Shown piece by piece: positions 46,095 to 56,168 of a stretch of 64,000 nt of DNA. The position numbers and the translations under genes are program-made. The stretch lies in contig JARFIW010000941.1 in the NCBI GenBank assembly GCA_036346225.1, positions 987,501 through 1,051,500 of the forward strand. The letters run 5' to 3'. The notes beneath the pieces are model-generated. The model made no database searches, was not told the origin of the DNA, and was given only the letters and a program-made list of their open reading frames with translations. The DNA comes from Platerodrilus igneus (Eukaryota; Arthropoda; Insecta; Coleoptera; Lycidae). Numbering within the stretch: the stretch's first letter is position 1; each line of letters opens with the position of its first letter.

Positions 46095-47476
46095 CAGAGT
46101 GGAAGCTTTAACTGCGACAAATTCAGCAACTTAATATATGAAGGTTTGTCTTAAAATTAATTTTTATTTACAAAGGGATATATTACAAAGAGGCCTGTTT
46201 ATTGCTTTAGTTATCGAGACGGTGGGAGGCTTTCCAAATTTCTTTTAACTGGAAGGATAGCGATTAATTTTTAAGTTAAAGCTTTTTCAATAGCAAACAC
46301 AATTACATTTTTTGTTACTTTTTATAAGCCATATATCAGAAAAAATTAATTAAGGAAATGTGGTCGAATGCAAATCCATCTAAAGGTTTACTTTTTCTGC
46401 CAAAAAGGTATTAGGACCCTATGCAATTGATTGCAAAACCAACCAAAGGATTTGTTTACCTGCTGAAAGGTATCAAGAGATCATAAAATATACGAAATCT
46501 TTCTTGTAGGGCAGTTGTAGTTTATTGTATAACCATCTGAAAAATTTCTTTTCCCGACATGGGATACTAGATGCCTAGAAGAGATATTAGTTTTCTTTCT
46601 TGTAGGGCGATGGAGGTCGATTGCAAAACATTCTAAAGGTGCTCTTTTCATGCACTAAGGTATCAGGAGTTTTATTTATTTTACGCCCAAAATGAATGAT
46701 TGCAAAACCATCAAAGGATTCCTTTTCCTGCCGAATGGTATCAAGAGATCATACAGGAAACGGGAACTCTTTCTTGCAGGGCAATTGTAGTCAATTATAA
46801 ATACATATGAAGAATTTCTTTTCCTACCAAAATGTATGAAGAGCATATAAGGGATATTAGTTTTTCACACACGGCGACTTGTTTTCTTGCCGAACGATAT
46901 TAGAAACCTATAAGGGATACCAGTTTTCTTTGCTGTAGGGCGATGCAAACCAATCTAGAGAATTTCTTTCCCTGCCGCAAGGTATCAGCAGATCATAGGG
47001 GTTATGAGAACTTTTTTTGTGTAAGGCGATTGTAGTCTGTTGCAAAACCATCTGTAGGATTTATTTTCCTGCCGAAAGGTATCGGAAGATCATAGGAATA
47101 TTAATGCTTTTTCTTGTAGGTTAAACGTGGTCGATTGCAAACCATCTAAATGATTTCTTTTACTGCCCAAGAGTGTCAAGAGATCATAAAAATATCTGGT
47201 CTCATTCTTTTATATCGAAAGTAATCGATTGCGTCGATCGCAAAACCATTTAAAGGATCTCTTATCCTGCCTGAAGGTATAAGGAGCCTAAAAGAGATGT
47301 TTTCTTCTTGGTTTTCTTTGCAGAAACCATCTAAAGGATTACTTTTTCAGCAGAATGGTATCAGGAGATCATAAAGGATACTGGAACTTTTTTTTTCAGG
47401 GTAATTGTAGTCTATTGAAAATCCATCTGAAGAATTTCCTTTCCTTCTAAAATGTATTAAGAGCATATAAAAGATA

Positions 47477-48034
47477 TTAGTTTTTTCCCATACAGCGACG
47501 ATGATCGACTGAGGAGCCGCCTATACGATTTGTTTTTCTACCGAACGATATCAGAAACCTATAAGGGATCCTAATTTTCTTTGCTGTATGGCGATGATGA
47601 TCACTTGCAAACCAATCTAAAAGATTTCTTTTCTTGCCGAAAGGTATCAGAAGATCATAAGGGATATGAGAACTTTTTTGTGTAAGGCAATTGTAGTCTG
47701 TTGCAAAACCATCTGAAGGATTTCTTTTCCAGACAAAAGGTATTAGAAGCCTAGAAGGAATATTAGTTTTTTTTCTTGTCGGGCGATGATGGTCGATTGC
47801 AAAACATTCTAAAGGTGTTCTATTTCTGCAAAAAGGTATCAGGAGTTTAATTTCATTTGCACTAAAAATGAATGATTGCAAAACCATCAAAAGATTCCTT
47901 TTCCTGCCAAATGGTGTCAGGAGATCGTACAGGAAACGGGAACTCTTTCTTGCAGGGCAATTGTAGTCAATTATAAATACATATGAAGAATTTCTTTTCC
48001 TACCAAAATGTATGAAGAGCATATAAGGCAGCAA
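47477..48034 (-). other. Open frame through the satellite, 185 codons, probably not a gene
   Basis: This minus-strand frame crosses six satellite units and repeats a motif like LLIPFGRKRN...D.FA.D..R.T.KK about every 32 residues. No start context, flanking gene or known domain supports it as a gene. It is open because the unit length is a multiple of three and each unit lacks stops in this frame. It could be a relic of a repetitive coding sequence; I cannot tell from the sequence. Confidence 0.35.
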
Positions 48035-48220
48035 TGGGCAACTGCCGGCCCGCGGGCCTAATCCGGCCCGTTACGATGTTAAAGTTGGCCCGCGGCATAA
48101 ATTCACATTTTTTAATTAGATAACTAATTTTTGGTAGCCCTTAATTTGCAGTGCCGTATTTCTAATGCCCCCGAATTTTCATTGTTTTTCACGAAAAATG
48201 TTCATAGTTTTATTTATATA

Positions 48221-48286
<66 letters not shown>

Positions 48287-48372
48287 TTATAAATCGCTCG
48301 ATTTGATCAGGCCCGCATTGTCAGAGGAAAATTGAAAATTGGCCCTATGCTGAAAAAAGTTGCCCACCCCTG
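48029..48372. mobile_element. hAT-type MITE with perfect 8-bp target duplication
   Basis: ATATAAGG stands on both sides (48021-48028 and 48373-48380). The ends, CAGCAATGGGCAACT and AGTTGCCCACCCCTG, are inverted repeats with the CAG....GGGCAA form known for many hAT elements. The interior has GGCCCGCGGGCC near the left end and an (AT)n run. There is no transposase frame, so it is non-autonomous. Confidence 0.9.
48222..48284. repeat. (AT)n microsatellite inside the hAT MITE
   Basis: About 31 alternating AT units. Confidence 0.95.
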
Positions 48373-48832
48373 ATATAAGGGATATTAGTTTTTCACACAC
48401 GGCGACAGTGATCGATTGCAGAGCCATCTAATACGATTTCTTTTCTTTCCGATCGATATTAGAAGCCTATAAGGGATGCTAGTTTTCTTTGCTATAAGGC
48501 GATGCTGATCATTTGCAAACCAATCAAAGGAATTTCTTTTTCTGCCGAAAGGTATCAGAAGATCATAAAGGATATGAGAACTTTTTTGAGTAAGGCAATT
48601 GTAGTCTGTTGCAAAACCATCTGATTATTTTCCTGCCGAAGAGTATCAGGAGATCATAGGAATATTAGTGCTCTTTCTTGTAGGGCAAAGGTGGTCGATT
48701 ACAAATCATTTAATGATTTCTTTTCTTGTTCAAGGGTGTCAAGAGGTCGTAAAAAATATTTAGCCTCTTTCTTTTATGTGGAAAGTGGTCGATTACGTCA
48801 ATCGCAAAATCATTTAAAGGATTGTTACGGTA

Positions 48833-49523
48833 ACTTTCGGAAGTAGAGAGATTCTGCAAGAAATTACAACGCCTGTAATTGAAACCGCTAATCTAAACCC
48901 CTCCTTATGTTATTCTCCTAAATAATCCAAACTTAACAAATATTCAAGTATTAAAAACGGTCTTGCATAAAATGTTCCACAATACGTGAAATATACTTTA
49001 TAACCATTTATCAATTCGTTGCAAGCAAACAAGCATTTGCCTCTCCTAAGCCCTTAGAATTCTTTGAAACATTTGCTTCTTAAACGAGTTTAAATAATGT
49101 CCCTTTCTTGGAAATACGTGCTCGTTATGTTCATTAGTTATTCGTTAAAAAGGTTAAATGCTTAAATGTTTTTGTTATTTGCTCGTATCCTTGAAATTCC
49201 GTGTTGTTATATTTGCACGTGTTCGTAGCAACTTTTTCCTTATTAAATTATTCCGAAAATATTTATAGCGTGGATCGATACACTTACAAACCTCTGTTAT
49301 GCTTGAGAAAACTAAGCCACTTTACAAGCTTTAACGTAGTTTGATTTATCTACATCGCAGGGGCATTTTGAAATGTACCTTGCTTCCCCTGCAACCAACG
49401 AACTCAATAGAATTAATTATCGTATTTTGTTTTCCGAGTCCTAGGAAGGTTTTGCCGTTGTATATATTTTCGCTTGCCTTCTTAGAATATTCTAGACCAA
49501 TATCGGTAGGAATGGTTTGATAT
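48833..49523. other. Left part of a block splitting the satellite (possible solo LTR)
   Basis: The satellite stops within a unit at 48832 and resumes at the following unit position near 58136. Removing Gypsy-4 leaves about 1.03 kb (48833-49523 plus 57800-58133). It begins TGTTACGGTAA and ends TTACTGTA, a weak terminal inverted repeat such as LTRs have. The flanks AGGAT and AAGAT could be a diverged target duplication. There is no coding sequence. Confidence 0.4.
49520..49523 (+). repeat. Target site duplication of Gypsy-4, left copy (ATAT)
   Basis: ATAT precedes the 5' LTR and is repeated at 57796-57799 after the 3' LTR. Confidence 0.75.
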
Positions 49524-49644
49524 TGTTGCGATCCACTATTAGGCAACCCGTCAAACATACAAACGCCCGGGGCACAGCGTATTCTTCAGCATTCGAGAAT
49601 CCTTCTACAAAGTTCTAGATAATGAGTCATATCTTAATGCAGGG

Positions 49645-49654
49645 TATATATAAG
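49645..49654 (+). promoter_or_regulatory. TATA box in the Gypsy-4 5' LTR
   Basis: TATATATAAG lies 121 bases into the LTR, a usual place for the retrotransposon promoter. The 3' LTR copy is at 55721-55730. Confidence 0.65.
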
Positions 49655-49983
49655 GCCGCTTATGAATGTAAGAGTTAGTCTATTCTTGAATGTCTAATAT
49701 AAATTATATCGTTGTAAAGTAAACGTAGTTGAGTTTTTTAGAATATATACATAAATGATATGCTGTGTCTAATGTGCATGCAGCTTGCAGTATACATAAA
49801 TAAATAGAAGTGTATAAACAAATAGTTGTGTTAGTGTGGTTATTGGGCCTAAGGTAAAGAAGTTAGTTTAAGAAGATATTAGTGCTTGTAAATTCATTAG
49901 TGTAATAGTGCTTCATTGTTAAGTGGACTGAAAACATCTATAAATAAGGCATATACTGTTAATTAGACTTGTGAACAGTGAGT

Positions 49984-49989
49984 AATAAA
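49984..49989 (+). promoter_or_regulatory. Polyadenylation signal AATAAA in the Gypsy-4 LTR
   Basis: AATAAA lies near the LTR end. In the 3' LTR this hexamer is interrupted at 56064 by the Crypton-like insertion. Confidence 0.6.
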
Positions 49990-50047
49990 GACCATTATTA
50001 TTACTTGTTTTAAATTAAAGAAACGCGGTAGTAGTAGCGCGTTACAC

Positions 50048-50065
50048 TGGTGTCAGGCATTTGTG
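50048..50065 (+). other. Gypsy-4 primer-binding site
   Basis: TGGTGTCAGGCATTTGTGG begins one base after the LTR. TGGTGTCAG is complementary to the 3' end of a tRNA-Leu-like primer. The match beyond the first nine bases is uncertain. Confidence 0.6.
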
Positions 50066-50115
50066 GGGTATATAGTGATTAATTTAAAACACAAGTCTAA
50101 AGTCATTTAAGTAGT

Positions 50116-52146
50116 TTGTATATGCCAGTGACAAGAAATCAAAGTAAAATGGAGGCAGACACTTTAATGAATTTCCTCAAGGATTTTAAATCCGGTATGG
50201 AGGAAAGGTCGGCTAAACTAGAATTGACACTTAGTGAAAATGCTGAGAAAATGGAGGAGAGATCGGCTAAACTGGAAGTGACACTAAACGAAAACTTAGT
50301 GAAGTCAGTTGAACTGGAATCGACCCTTAAAGAATTTAAATACGGCATGGAAATGACACTTAGTGAAAATGCTGAGAAAATAGAGGAAAAGTTAAGTGAA
50401 AATACAGCCACGTTAGAACGAAGATTAATGGAAAGTTCCATTGCATTGAAAGAAGATTTCACTGAACAGGTAAAAACAGTTGAGCAAAAGTTGGACAGTA
50501 AATTGATAAAAATGGAAGAAGATGTGATGAGGCTGCAAGAACAAGTAATTTCACTAACAACGCGGCCACTTGAATTGCCAAGCCAAGTTGTTAATCAGAA
50601 CATTCCAGAAATAAGAACCACGGAAAGAAGCGAGTCAATTCCGTCTAAATTTAAAGTAAAACCACCTACATTCGATGGTAAAACACCTTGGCCCACATAT
50701 TTGAAACAATTTGAAGCTGCTGCAATAGCCAACGGTTGGTGCAACAAAGAGAAGGCTATCTCCTTAATAGTGGCCCTACGGGGGGAGGCTCTTAACATCT
50801 TACAAACGATTCCCGATCACCAGCAGAATGATTACGGCCTCTTAACATCAAAGCTTGAGATGAGATATGGAGATGCTCACCTTCAACAGGTTTACCACGC
50901 ACAAGTTAAGAACCGCTCGCAAAAGACAAGTGAAAGCCTGCAAGAATTCGAAGCTGACATTGCCAGGTTAGTTAGATTGGCATACCCAACGGCACCAGAC
51001 AGCTTCCTCGAACAACTTGCTGTCCAAACATTTGTGGATGGCGTTAAGGATGGCGAAATACAGCAAGCGCTAAGACTAGCACGACCAAAAATGTTAGATG
51101 ATGCACTGGCCCATGCGCTTGAATTTGAAGCAGCTAAGCAGACATCACATAGGGTGAGTCACAAAGTTCGGTCTGCCTTAGAGGAACCTGGTCAAGCTCA
51201 GAACAGCATAGATGAAATAATCAACCGTGTGTTTGAAAAGCGAAAGGCGGAAAGGCTGAAAAGACTACAACCGCGGAGATGGCGTCTACGATGCTGGAGC
51301 TGCGGTGAAGTTGGCCATATGCAGAGACGCTGTACTCAACCAAAGAAACAACCGGTTGTGCCAAAGCTGGTCCATGTAAGAGGGCGAACTTCGACAGCAC
51401 AGCGTAGTGCCCCGGAGATTATCATCCGTGCTGCATCGTCGGTGGAAAGTCTGGACAGCATTTATATCGATGGTAGAATTAATGGTAGGGTTGTCCGATT
51501 ACTTGTGGATACAGGAGCGACAAGAACTATTGTGAGACCAGATTTGGTTGGTCGTGGAAAAGTGCTACCTGTATCGGTGTGTCTCCGAACGGCAAGTGGT
51601 GAGAAGATTGGTACTCATGGAGAGACTGCCGTTATGTTGACAATTGGGGACAAATTAATTAATCATCGAGTGTTGGTGGCTGAAATTACAGAAGAAGTGA
51701 TCTTGGGAATGGATCTCATGAGAGAATATGGGTTTCATGTAAACATGAAAGAAAATGTGCTTCGGATAGATGATGATGAGATTCCATTTCAAGGGACGAG
51801 TAACCAGACGATGCAAGTTCGAATGATTTGCGATATGAAAATACCCGAGAAGGCGGAGATGATAGTAATGGGACGCCCGGATGGTACGCTCCGGGAAGGA
51901 CAAGTATGCATGATGGAAGCAACTGAATCGGGGATGGGTCAGGAGGGACTTCTGATTGGAAGAACGCTGGTAAAGTCTCGAAATATGGTACCAGTAAGGG
52001 TGCTGAACATTAACCCTCATACAGTGACCCTGAAGAAAGGCATGATTGTGGGAAGTTGCATTCCAGTATGTCATATTAAACGTTGTATTGACGACACGAA
52101 AATAAACCAACCAACGGTTGCTCACAGAAATTGCTGGATATGTTGA
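50116..52146 (+). CDS. gag: Gypsy-4 Gag and protease
   Basis: This is a single 676-codon frame. The third codon is also Met (MPVTRNQSK) and may be the true start. Residues 10-160 contain heptad-like repeats (LTLSENAEKMEERSAKLE, twice), predicting a coiled coil that is itself internally duplicated. The capsid-like core starts at about residue 178 (VKPPTFDGKTPWPTYLKQFE). A CCHC knuckle, CWSCGEVGHMQRRC, occupies residues 393-406 for RNA binding. The retropepsin site LLVDTGATRTIV has its Asp at residue 465 (51508-51510), followed by EVILGMDLMREYG. Gag and protease thus share one frame; the reverse transcriptase that follows is out of frame by a small indel near 52120-52146. Confidence 0.88.
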   Translation: MYMPVTRNQSKMEADTLMNFLKDFKSGMEERSAKLELTLSENAEKMEERSAKLEVTLNENLVKSVELESTLKEFKYGMEMTLSENAEKIEEKLSENTATLERRLMESSIALKEDFTEQVKTVEQKLDSKLIKMEEDVMRLQEQVISLTTRPLELPSQVVNQNIPEIRTTERSESIPSKFKVKPPTFDGKTPWPTYLKQFEAAAIANGWCNKEKAISLIVALRGEALNILQTIPDHQQNDYGLLTSKLEMRYGDAHLQQVYHAQVKNRSQKTSESLQEFEADIARLVRLAYPTAPDSFLEQLAVQTFVDGVKDGEIQQALRLARPKMLDDALAHALEFEAAKQTSHRVSHKVRSALEEPGQAQNSIDEIINRVFEKRKAERLKRLQPRRWRLRCWSCGEVGHMQRRCTQPKKQPVVPKLVHVRGRTSTAQRSAPEIIIRAASSVESLDSIYIDGRINGRVVRLLVDTGATRTIVRPDLVGRGKVLPVSVCLRTASGEKIGTHGETAVMLTIGDKLINHRVLVAEITEEVILGMDLMREYGFHVNMKENVLRIDDDEIPFQGTSNQTMQVRMICDMKIPEKAEMIVMGRPDGTLREGQVCMMEATESGMGQEGLLIGRTLVKSRNMVPVRVLNINPHTVTLKKGMIVGSCIPVCHIKRCIDDTKINQPTVAHRNCWIC

Positions 52147-53336
52147 TACCCTCGTGTCAAGGATTAAATGGCGATCAACTGGGCAAGGTAAAAACTGGTC
52201 GGACGATATCGAGGTGTGTTTGCACTGGATGATAGTGAGAAGGAAGGACGAATGTTGTGCAACACAAGATCAATACTGGAGATGCGCAACCGATAAGACA
52301 ACACCCAGGCGGCTTCCTTTGGCAAAACGTAAGGAAGCTGAGCAAATTATCACCGATATGGAAGAACAGGGAGTGATTGAACCTCGAATAGTCCATGGGC
52401 ATCCCCGGTAGTGCTTGTCAAGAAAAGGACGGGTCGACAAGGTTTTGTGTAGACTACCGGCGGCTTAACAATGTGACAAAGAAAGACAGCTATCCTTTGC
52501 CCAGAATTGATGACACCTTAGATACTCTATCCGGATCTAAATGTTTTCGATCTTGGACTTGAAAAGCGGATACTGGCAGGTAGGCTTGGAGCCAAACGAT
52601 AAAGAAAAGACTGCGTTTACAATTGGAACTGGATTATGGCAGTTCAAGGTCATGCCATTTGGATTATGCAATGCTCCTGCTACTTTTGAACGATTGATGG
52701 AGTCGATACTGCGTGGACTGTCCTGGAAAACATGTCTGGTGTACCTAGACGACGTGATAGTGTTAGGCCGGTCTTTTGAAGAACACCTTAAAACTTAGAG
52801 GAGATATTCCAAAGATTACGCGGGCAAACCTTACATTGAGCCCCAAGAAGTGTCACCTATTTGGAAAAGAGGTGAAATACCTAGGACATGTCGTTTCAGA
52901 GACCGGAATAAGAGCTGACCCTGACAAAATAAAAACGGTACAAGAGTGGCCTACACCAGCAGATATACACCAACTACGCAGTTTTCTAGGATTGTGCACA
53001 TATTACCGACGTTTTATACTTGGGTTTGCGAACATTGCCAAACCGTTAACAAAATTAACCGAAGATGGACAAGAATATGATTGGAATGACGACTGCCACA
53101 GTGCATTCGAACAACTGAAACGGCTACTAGTTACAGCACCAATTTTGAGTTATCCACGGATGGAGGGAAAATTTGTGTTGGATACCGATGCCAGTAACAC
53201 AGCTATAGGAGGCGTTCTTTCTCAAGTGCAGGACGGACAAGAAAAAGTTATTGGGTATTTCAGCAAGGTCTTGTCGCGGCCAGAAAGGAACTATTGTGTG
53301 ACAAGAAGGAGCTGTTGGCCGTCGTCAAATCCGTAG
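52118..53336 (+). pseudogene. pol: Gypsy-4 reverse transcriptase and start of RNase H
   Basis: The enzyme is spread over three frames. The piece 52118-52411 has TPRRLPLAKRKEAEQII and MEEQGVIEP. The piece 52412-52798 carries [47 protein letters not shown] and the catalytic YLDD at 52742-52753. After breaks near 52796 and 52830, 52776-53336 has KKCHLFGKEVKYLGHVVSE, LRSFLGLCTYYRRFI and the RNase H opening FVLDTDASNTAIGGVLSQ. All landmark blocks of a Ty3/Gypsy enzyme are present; only small indels interrupt them. Confidence 0.92.
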
Positions 53337-54076
53337 AGCACTTTTATAAGTACTTATACGGCCGTAAATTCCTGTTGAGAACAGACCATGCTGCACTGAA
53401 ATGGTTATTGCAGTTTCGAAATCCTGAAGGGCAAGTGGCAAGGTGGATAGAGCGGCTGCAGGAATATGACTTTGATACAGAACATCGTGTAGGAACTAGC
53501 CATCGGAATGCAGACGCTCTATCAAGGAGACCTTGTCCGATGGACTGCAATCATTGCTCCAAGATGGAAGAGAAAATAAGTGTCATCCATAGAATGACGG
53601 TAACCGATGATACTTGGCAACTCGAAAGAATACGAGAAGACCAGGAGAATGACGCCGAATTGGGACGTATTATTGAGTGGAAAAATAGAGGACAACGGCC
53701 AGCTTGGGAAGAAATTAGTATTTTAAGTAGGAGCCTGAAGGCATACTGGGCACAGTGGGACTCCTTGATGATGGAAAATAGAATCTTGAAACGACGCCTG
53801 GAATTTGAAGATGGCACTGAGAGACTTCAAGTGATAGTGCCGAGAAGCAGAGTGCCGGAAGTGTTGCAGCACTTGCACGATGGTATTTCCGGAGGGCACT
53901 TTGGCGTGAAAAGAACTCTCGAAAGAGTGAGAGAAAGATTCTATTGGGTGAACTGCAAAGAAGATGTGAAGGAGTGGTGCCGGAAATGTGAATTGTGTGC
54001 CTCTGCAAATGGCCCGGTCTCAAAACGGAAAGCCCCAATGAGACAGTATAACGTGGGAATCCTTTTGAAAGGGTAG
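53294..54076 (+). pseudogene. pol: Gypsy-4 RNase H and integrase zinc-binding domain
   Basis: It overlaps the previous frame at a frameshift near 53300. RNase H continues with CDKKELLAVVKSVEHFYKYL, FLLRTDHAALKWLL and HRNADALSRRPC. The integrase N-terminal HHCC zinc finger is spread over HLHDGISGGHFGVKRTLERV and CRKCELC (about residues 193-236). The frame ends at 54074-54076 within NPFERVAIDIAGP, whose core Asp (54081-54083) is read in another frame. RNase H removes template RNA and the zinc domain stabilises the integrase. Confidence 0.9.
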
Positions 54077-55115
54077 CCATTGATATAGCTGGTCCGTTTC
54101 CTGAATCAGAGAAAGGAATAAATACATCTTGGTTGCAATGGATTATTTTACCAAATGGCCGGAGGCATATGCTATACCTAACCAAGAAGCCGAGACGGTT
54201 GCAGATGTACTAGTGAAGGAGTTGTTTTGTCGCTTTGGAGTTCCGTTGGAATTACACTCCGATCAAGGTCGGAACTTCGAATCAGCATTGTTTCAAAATG
54301 TCTGCACGCATCTTGGAATCAGGAAGACTAGAACCACGCCACTTCATCCCCAATCGGATGGAATGGTTGAAAGAATGAACAGGACGTTAGGGAAGTACCT
54401 GGCCAAAGTTGTCTCTGAACATCAACGAGACTGGGACCAATATCTGCATTTGTTCTTACTGGCGTACCGTTCTTCGGTACATGACAGCACAGGGTACTCG
54501 CCCGCTTGCGTAATGCTAGGACGTGAATTGCGGCTACCATGTGATCTTCGGTTTGGCTTTAAACCTGGAGAAGAGATCGCAGGTGAAGATTACGTTAGTA
54601 AGCTTCGTGAAAGATCAAATAGTATTCACGAAAACGTCCGAAAGAATATACAGGCAGCAAGCGATCGAATGAAATCACAATATGACACGAGAGCACAAGA
54701 AGGTGGTTATCAACCTGGAGATTTGGTGTGGTTGTATAATTCACAAAGAAAACGTGGATTGTCGCCAAAACTACAAAGACAATGGGAAGGGCCGTACGAA
54801 GTGTTAAAAAGGATTAATGATGTAGTGTACCGGATCAGAAGATCCCCTCGTGGTAAACCGAAAGTGGTACACTTTGACCGTTTAACATCCAACGCTGGCA
54901 ACAACCAGGAAGACTCGAATAATGATAATGGTGTTCGGCAAGTTATTAATCATGAGCCAAATGTAGATTTTGAGAACTTTATGGCGGCGTATGGTGGTTC
55001 CGCTAAAGCGAGATTTGGCGTTGTTGTTGAAAAACAGCAAGATCTGTTTAGAGCACCAGAAGAGTATTCCCTTGCACATTGCGTAGCTCAAGATTTGGCA
55101 ATGTCAAGGGAATAG
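54077..55115 (+). CDS. pol: Gypsy-4 integrase core and C-terminus, leading into a macrodomain
   Basis: The long frame is 54129-55115 (328 codons); the first catalytic Asp (AIDIAGP, 54081-54083) lies just upstream across a frameshift near 54118. LHSDQGRNFES carries the second Asp (54261-54263) and HPQSDGMVERMNRTLGKYL the Glu (54369-54371), 35 residues apart, so DD35E. AYRSSVHDSTGYSPACVMLG and the C-terminal GPYEVLKRINDVVYRI (the GPY/F module) complete the integrase. After about residue 270 an acidic linker is followed by DLFRAPEEYSLAHCVAQDLA, which is the opening of a macrodomain, not integrase. The frame ends at 55113-55115 by a one-base lesion inside that domain. Confidence 0.9.
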
Positions 55116-55458
55116 CTGTTGTTTTAAGAAAAAGTTTGGATGTGTAGATGAATTAGTACAACAGCAGCCAACTGTAGGAAAAGCTTTGGTTCTTCAAGAT
55201 AAAAATCGTTATGTTTACTATCTGGTCACCAAAAATTCTTCATGGCAGAGACCTAGTTATGGACATCTATGGGAGGCTTTGCTAAATCTTAAGGCGCAGA
55301 TGATGGAAAATGGAGTAACGAGACTAGCGGTGCCCAAGCTGGACTGTGGACTGGATCGCTTGGATTGGAGGATAGTCCGAAATATGCTAGAAGTAGTTTT
55401 CCAGGAACCAACGTCCAGGTTCTTGTTTGTTGTTATCAACCGGTTGCCTACCAAGACC
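55030..55458 (+). pseudogene. Macrodomain of OARD1/TARG1 type at the C-terminus of Gypsy-4 pol
   Basis: Starting in the preceding frame with DLFRAPEEYSLAHCVAQDLA, and continuing after two one-base lesions (about 55105 and 55128), sequence reads FGCVDELVQQQPTVGKALVL, then RYVYYLVTKNSSWQRPSYGH, NGVTRLAVPKLDCGLDRLDW and VVFQE. This order is that of OARD1/TARG1, a macrodomain enzyme that removes ADP-ribose from acidic residues and deacylates O-acyl-ADP-ribose. Human OARD1 uses Lys84 and Asp125; the equivalents here are the Lys of YYLVTK (55231-55233) and the Asp of CGLD (55354-55356), both kept. The open part is 55186-55458 or beyond. Family knowledge supports ADP-ribose hydrolysis; a role for the retrotransposon is inference. 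Confidence 0.85.
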
Positions 55459-55475
55459 ATGAAAAAAGTGTTGAC

Positions 55476-55532
55476 TGTTACTTCCAACGACGCGGTGGAT
55501 GCACCAGAGGAGATAGCTGCCGATACCGTCAC
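55476..55532 (+). pseudogene. CCCH zinc finger after the macrodomain
   Basis: In the frame 55365-55694, CYFQRRGGCTRGDSCRYRH fits C-x7-C-x5-C-x3-H, a CCCH zinc finger of the RNA-binding kind. The macrodomain is in another frame; the two are joined by a presumed indel near the A-run at 55459-55467. The frame continues through basic sequence (NWRQDGFTVTRRNGFKEG) into the polypurine tract and LTR, which is usual for the very end of pol. RNA binding is an inference from the finger type. Confidence 0.7.
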
Positions 55533-55586
55533 CAGTCATCGAATTGGCGTCAAGATGGATTTACAGTTACGAGACGTAACGGTTTT

Positions 55587-55599
55587 AAAGAGGGGGCAG
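55587..55599 (+). other. Gypsy-4 polypurine tract
   Basis: AAAGAGGGGGCAG ends directly before the 3' LTR, where plus-strand priming takes place. Confidence 0.8.
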
Positions 55600-56080
55600 T
55601 GTTGCGATCCACTATTAGGCAACCCGTCAAACATACAAACGCCCGGGGCACAGCGTATTCTTCAGCATTCGAGAATCCTTCTACAAAGTTCTAGATAATG
55701 AGTCATATCTTAATGCAGGGTATATATAAGGCCGCTTATGAATGTAAGAGTTAGTCTATTCTTGAATGTCTAATATAAATTATATCGTTGTAAAGTAAAC
55801 GTAGTTGAGTTTTTAGAATATATACATAAATGATATGCTGTGTCTAATGTGCATGCAGCTTGCAGTATACATAAATAAATAGAAGTGTATAAACAAATAG
55901 TTGTGTTAGTGTGGTTATTGGGCCTAGGGTAAAGAAGTTAGTTTAAGAAGATATTAGTGCTTGTAAATTCATTAGTGTAATAGTGCTTCATTGTTAAGTG
56001 GACTGAAAACATCTATAAATAAGGCATATACTGTTAATTAGACTTGTGAACAGTGAGTAATAATAGTTGTTTATTATACA

Positions 56081-56095
56081 AGGGAAAAAAGTACT
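56081..56095 (+). repeat. 15-bp subterminal repeat of the Crypton-like element, left copy
   Basis: AGGGAAAAAAGTACT here is identical to 57625-57639. A variant (GGGGAAAAAAGTAAT) lies at 57653-57667, and the inverted TTTTTTTCCC is at 57644-57653 and 57718-57727. These may be recombinase-binding sites. Confidence 0.65.
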
Positions 56096-56096
56096 A

Positions 56097-56168
56097 GATT
56101 TTAGCTCGAGGTGTGTGTTTGTCTCCCGACGCGAAGCGGAGGGAGACAAAACACCGAGAGCTAAAATC
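56097..56168. other. Long imperfect hairpin near the left end of the Crypton-like element
   Basis: GATTTTAGCTC..GGTGT..GTTT.TCTCCC pairs with GGGAGACAAAACACCGAGAG then CTAAAATC. The top of the stem continues through CGC and GCG closing a GAA loop. Arms are about 30 bases. DNA or RNA folding here could matter for transposition or transcription. Confidence 0.8.

Larger units (their letters stand above)
46360..48832. repeat. Degenerate satellite array of ~96-bp units, left arm
   Basis: Recurrent landmarks are GATTGCAAAACCATCTAAAG, TTTCTTTTCCTGCCGAAAGG, TATCAGGAGATCATAAGGG and TTTCTTGTAGGGCGA. A representative spacing between equivalent positions is 96 bases. Units are diverged and some are partial. 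On the minus strand, 96 being a multiple of 3, units often stay open and give a peptide pattern around PFGRKRNPLDGFA. The longest such frame is 47477-48034. The array is interrupted by a hAT-type MITE and continues at 58.13 kb. Confidence 0.85.
49524..50046 (+). repeat. Gypsy-4 5' LTR
   Basis: 523 bases opening TGTTGCGATCC and ending GCGTTACA. It matches 55600-56063 plus 57739-57795 with about three differences by eye: one T-run length change, one A/G substitution and one base near the end. Confidence 0.95.

Noticed and set aside
51655..52125. 156-codon minus-strand open frame
   Set aside because: Antisense shadow of the Gypsy-4 Gag-protease frame.
53715..54185. 156-codon minus-strand open frame
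   Set aside because: Antisense shadow of Gypsy-4 RNase H and integrase.
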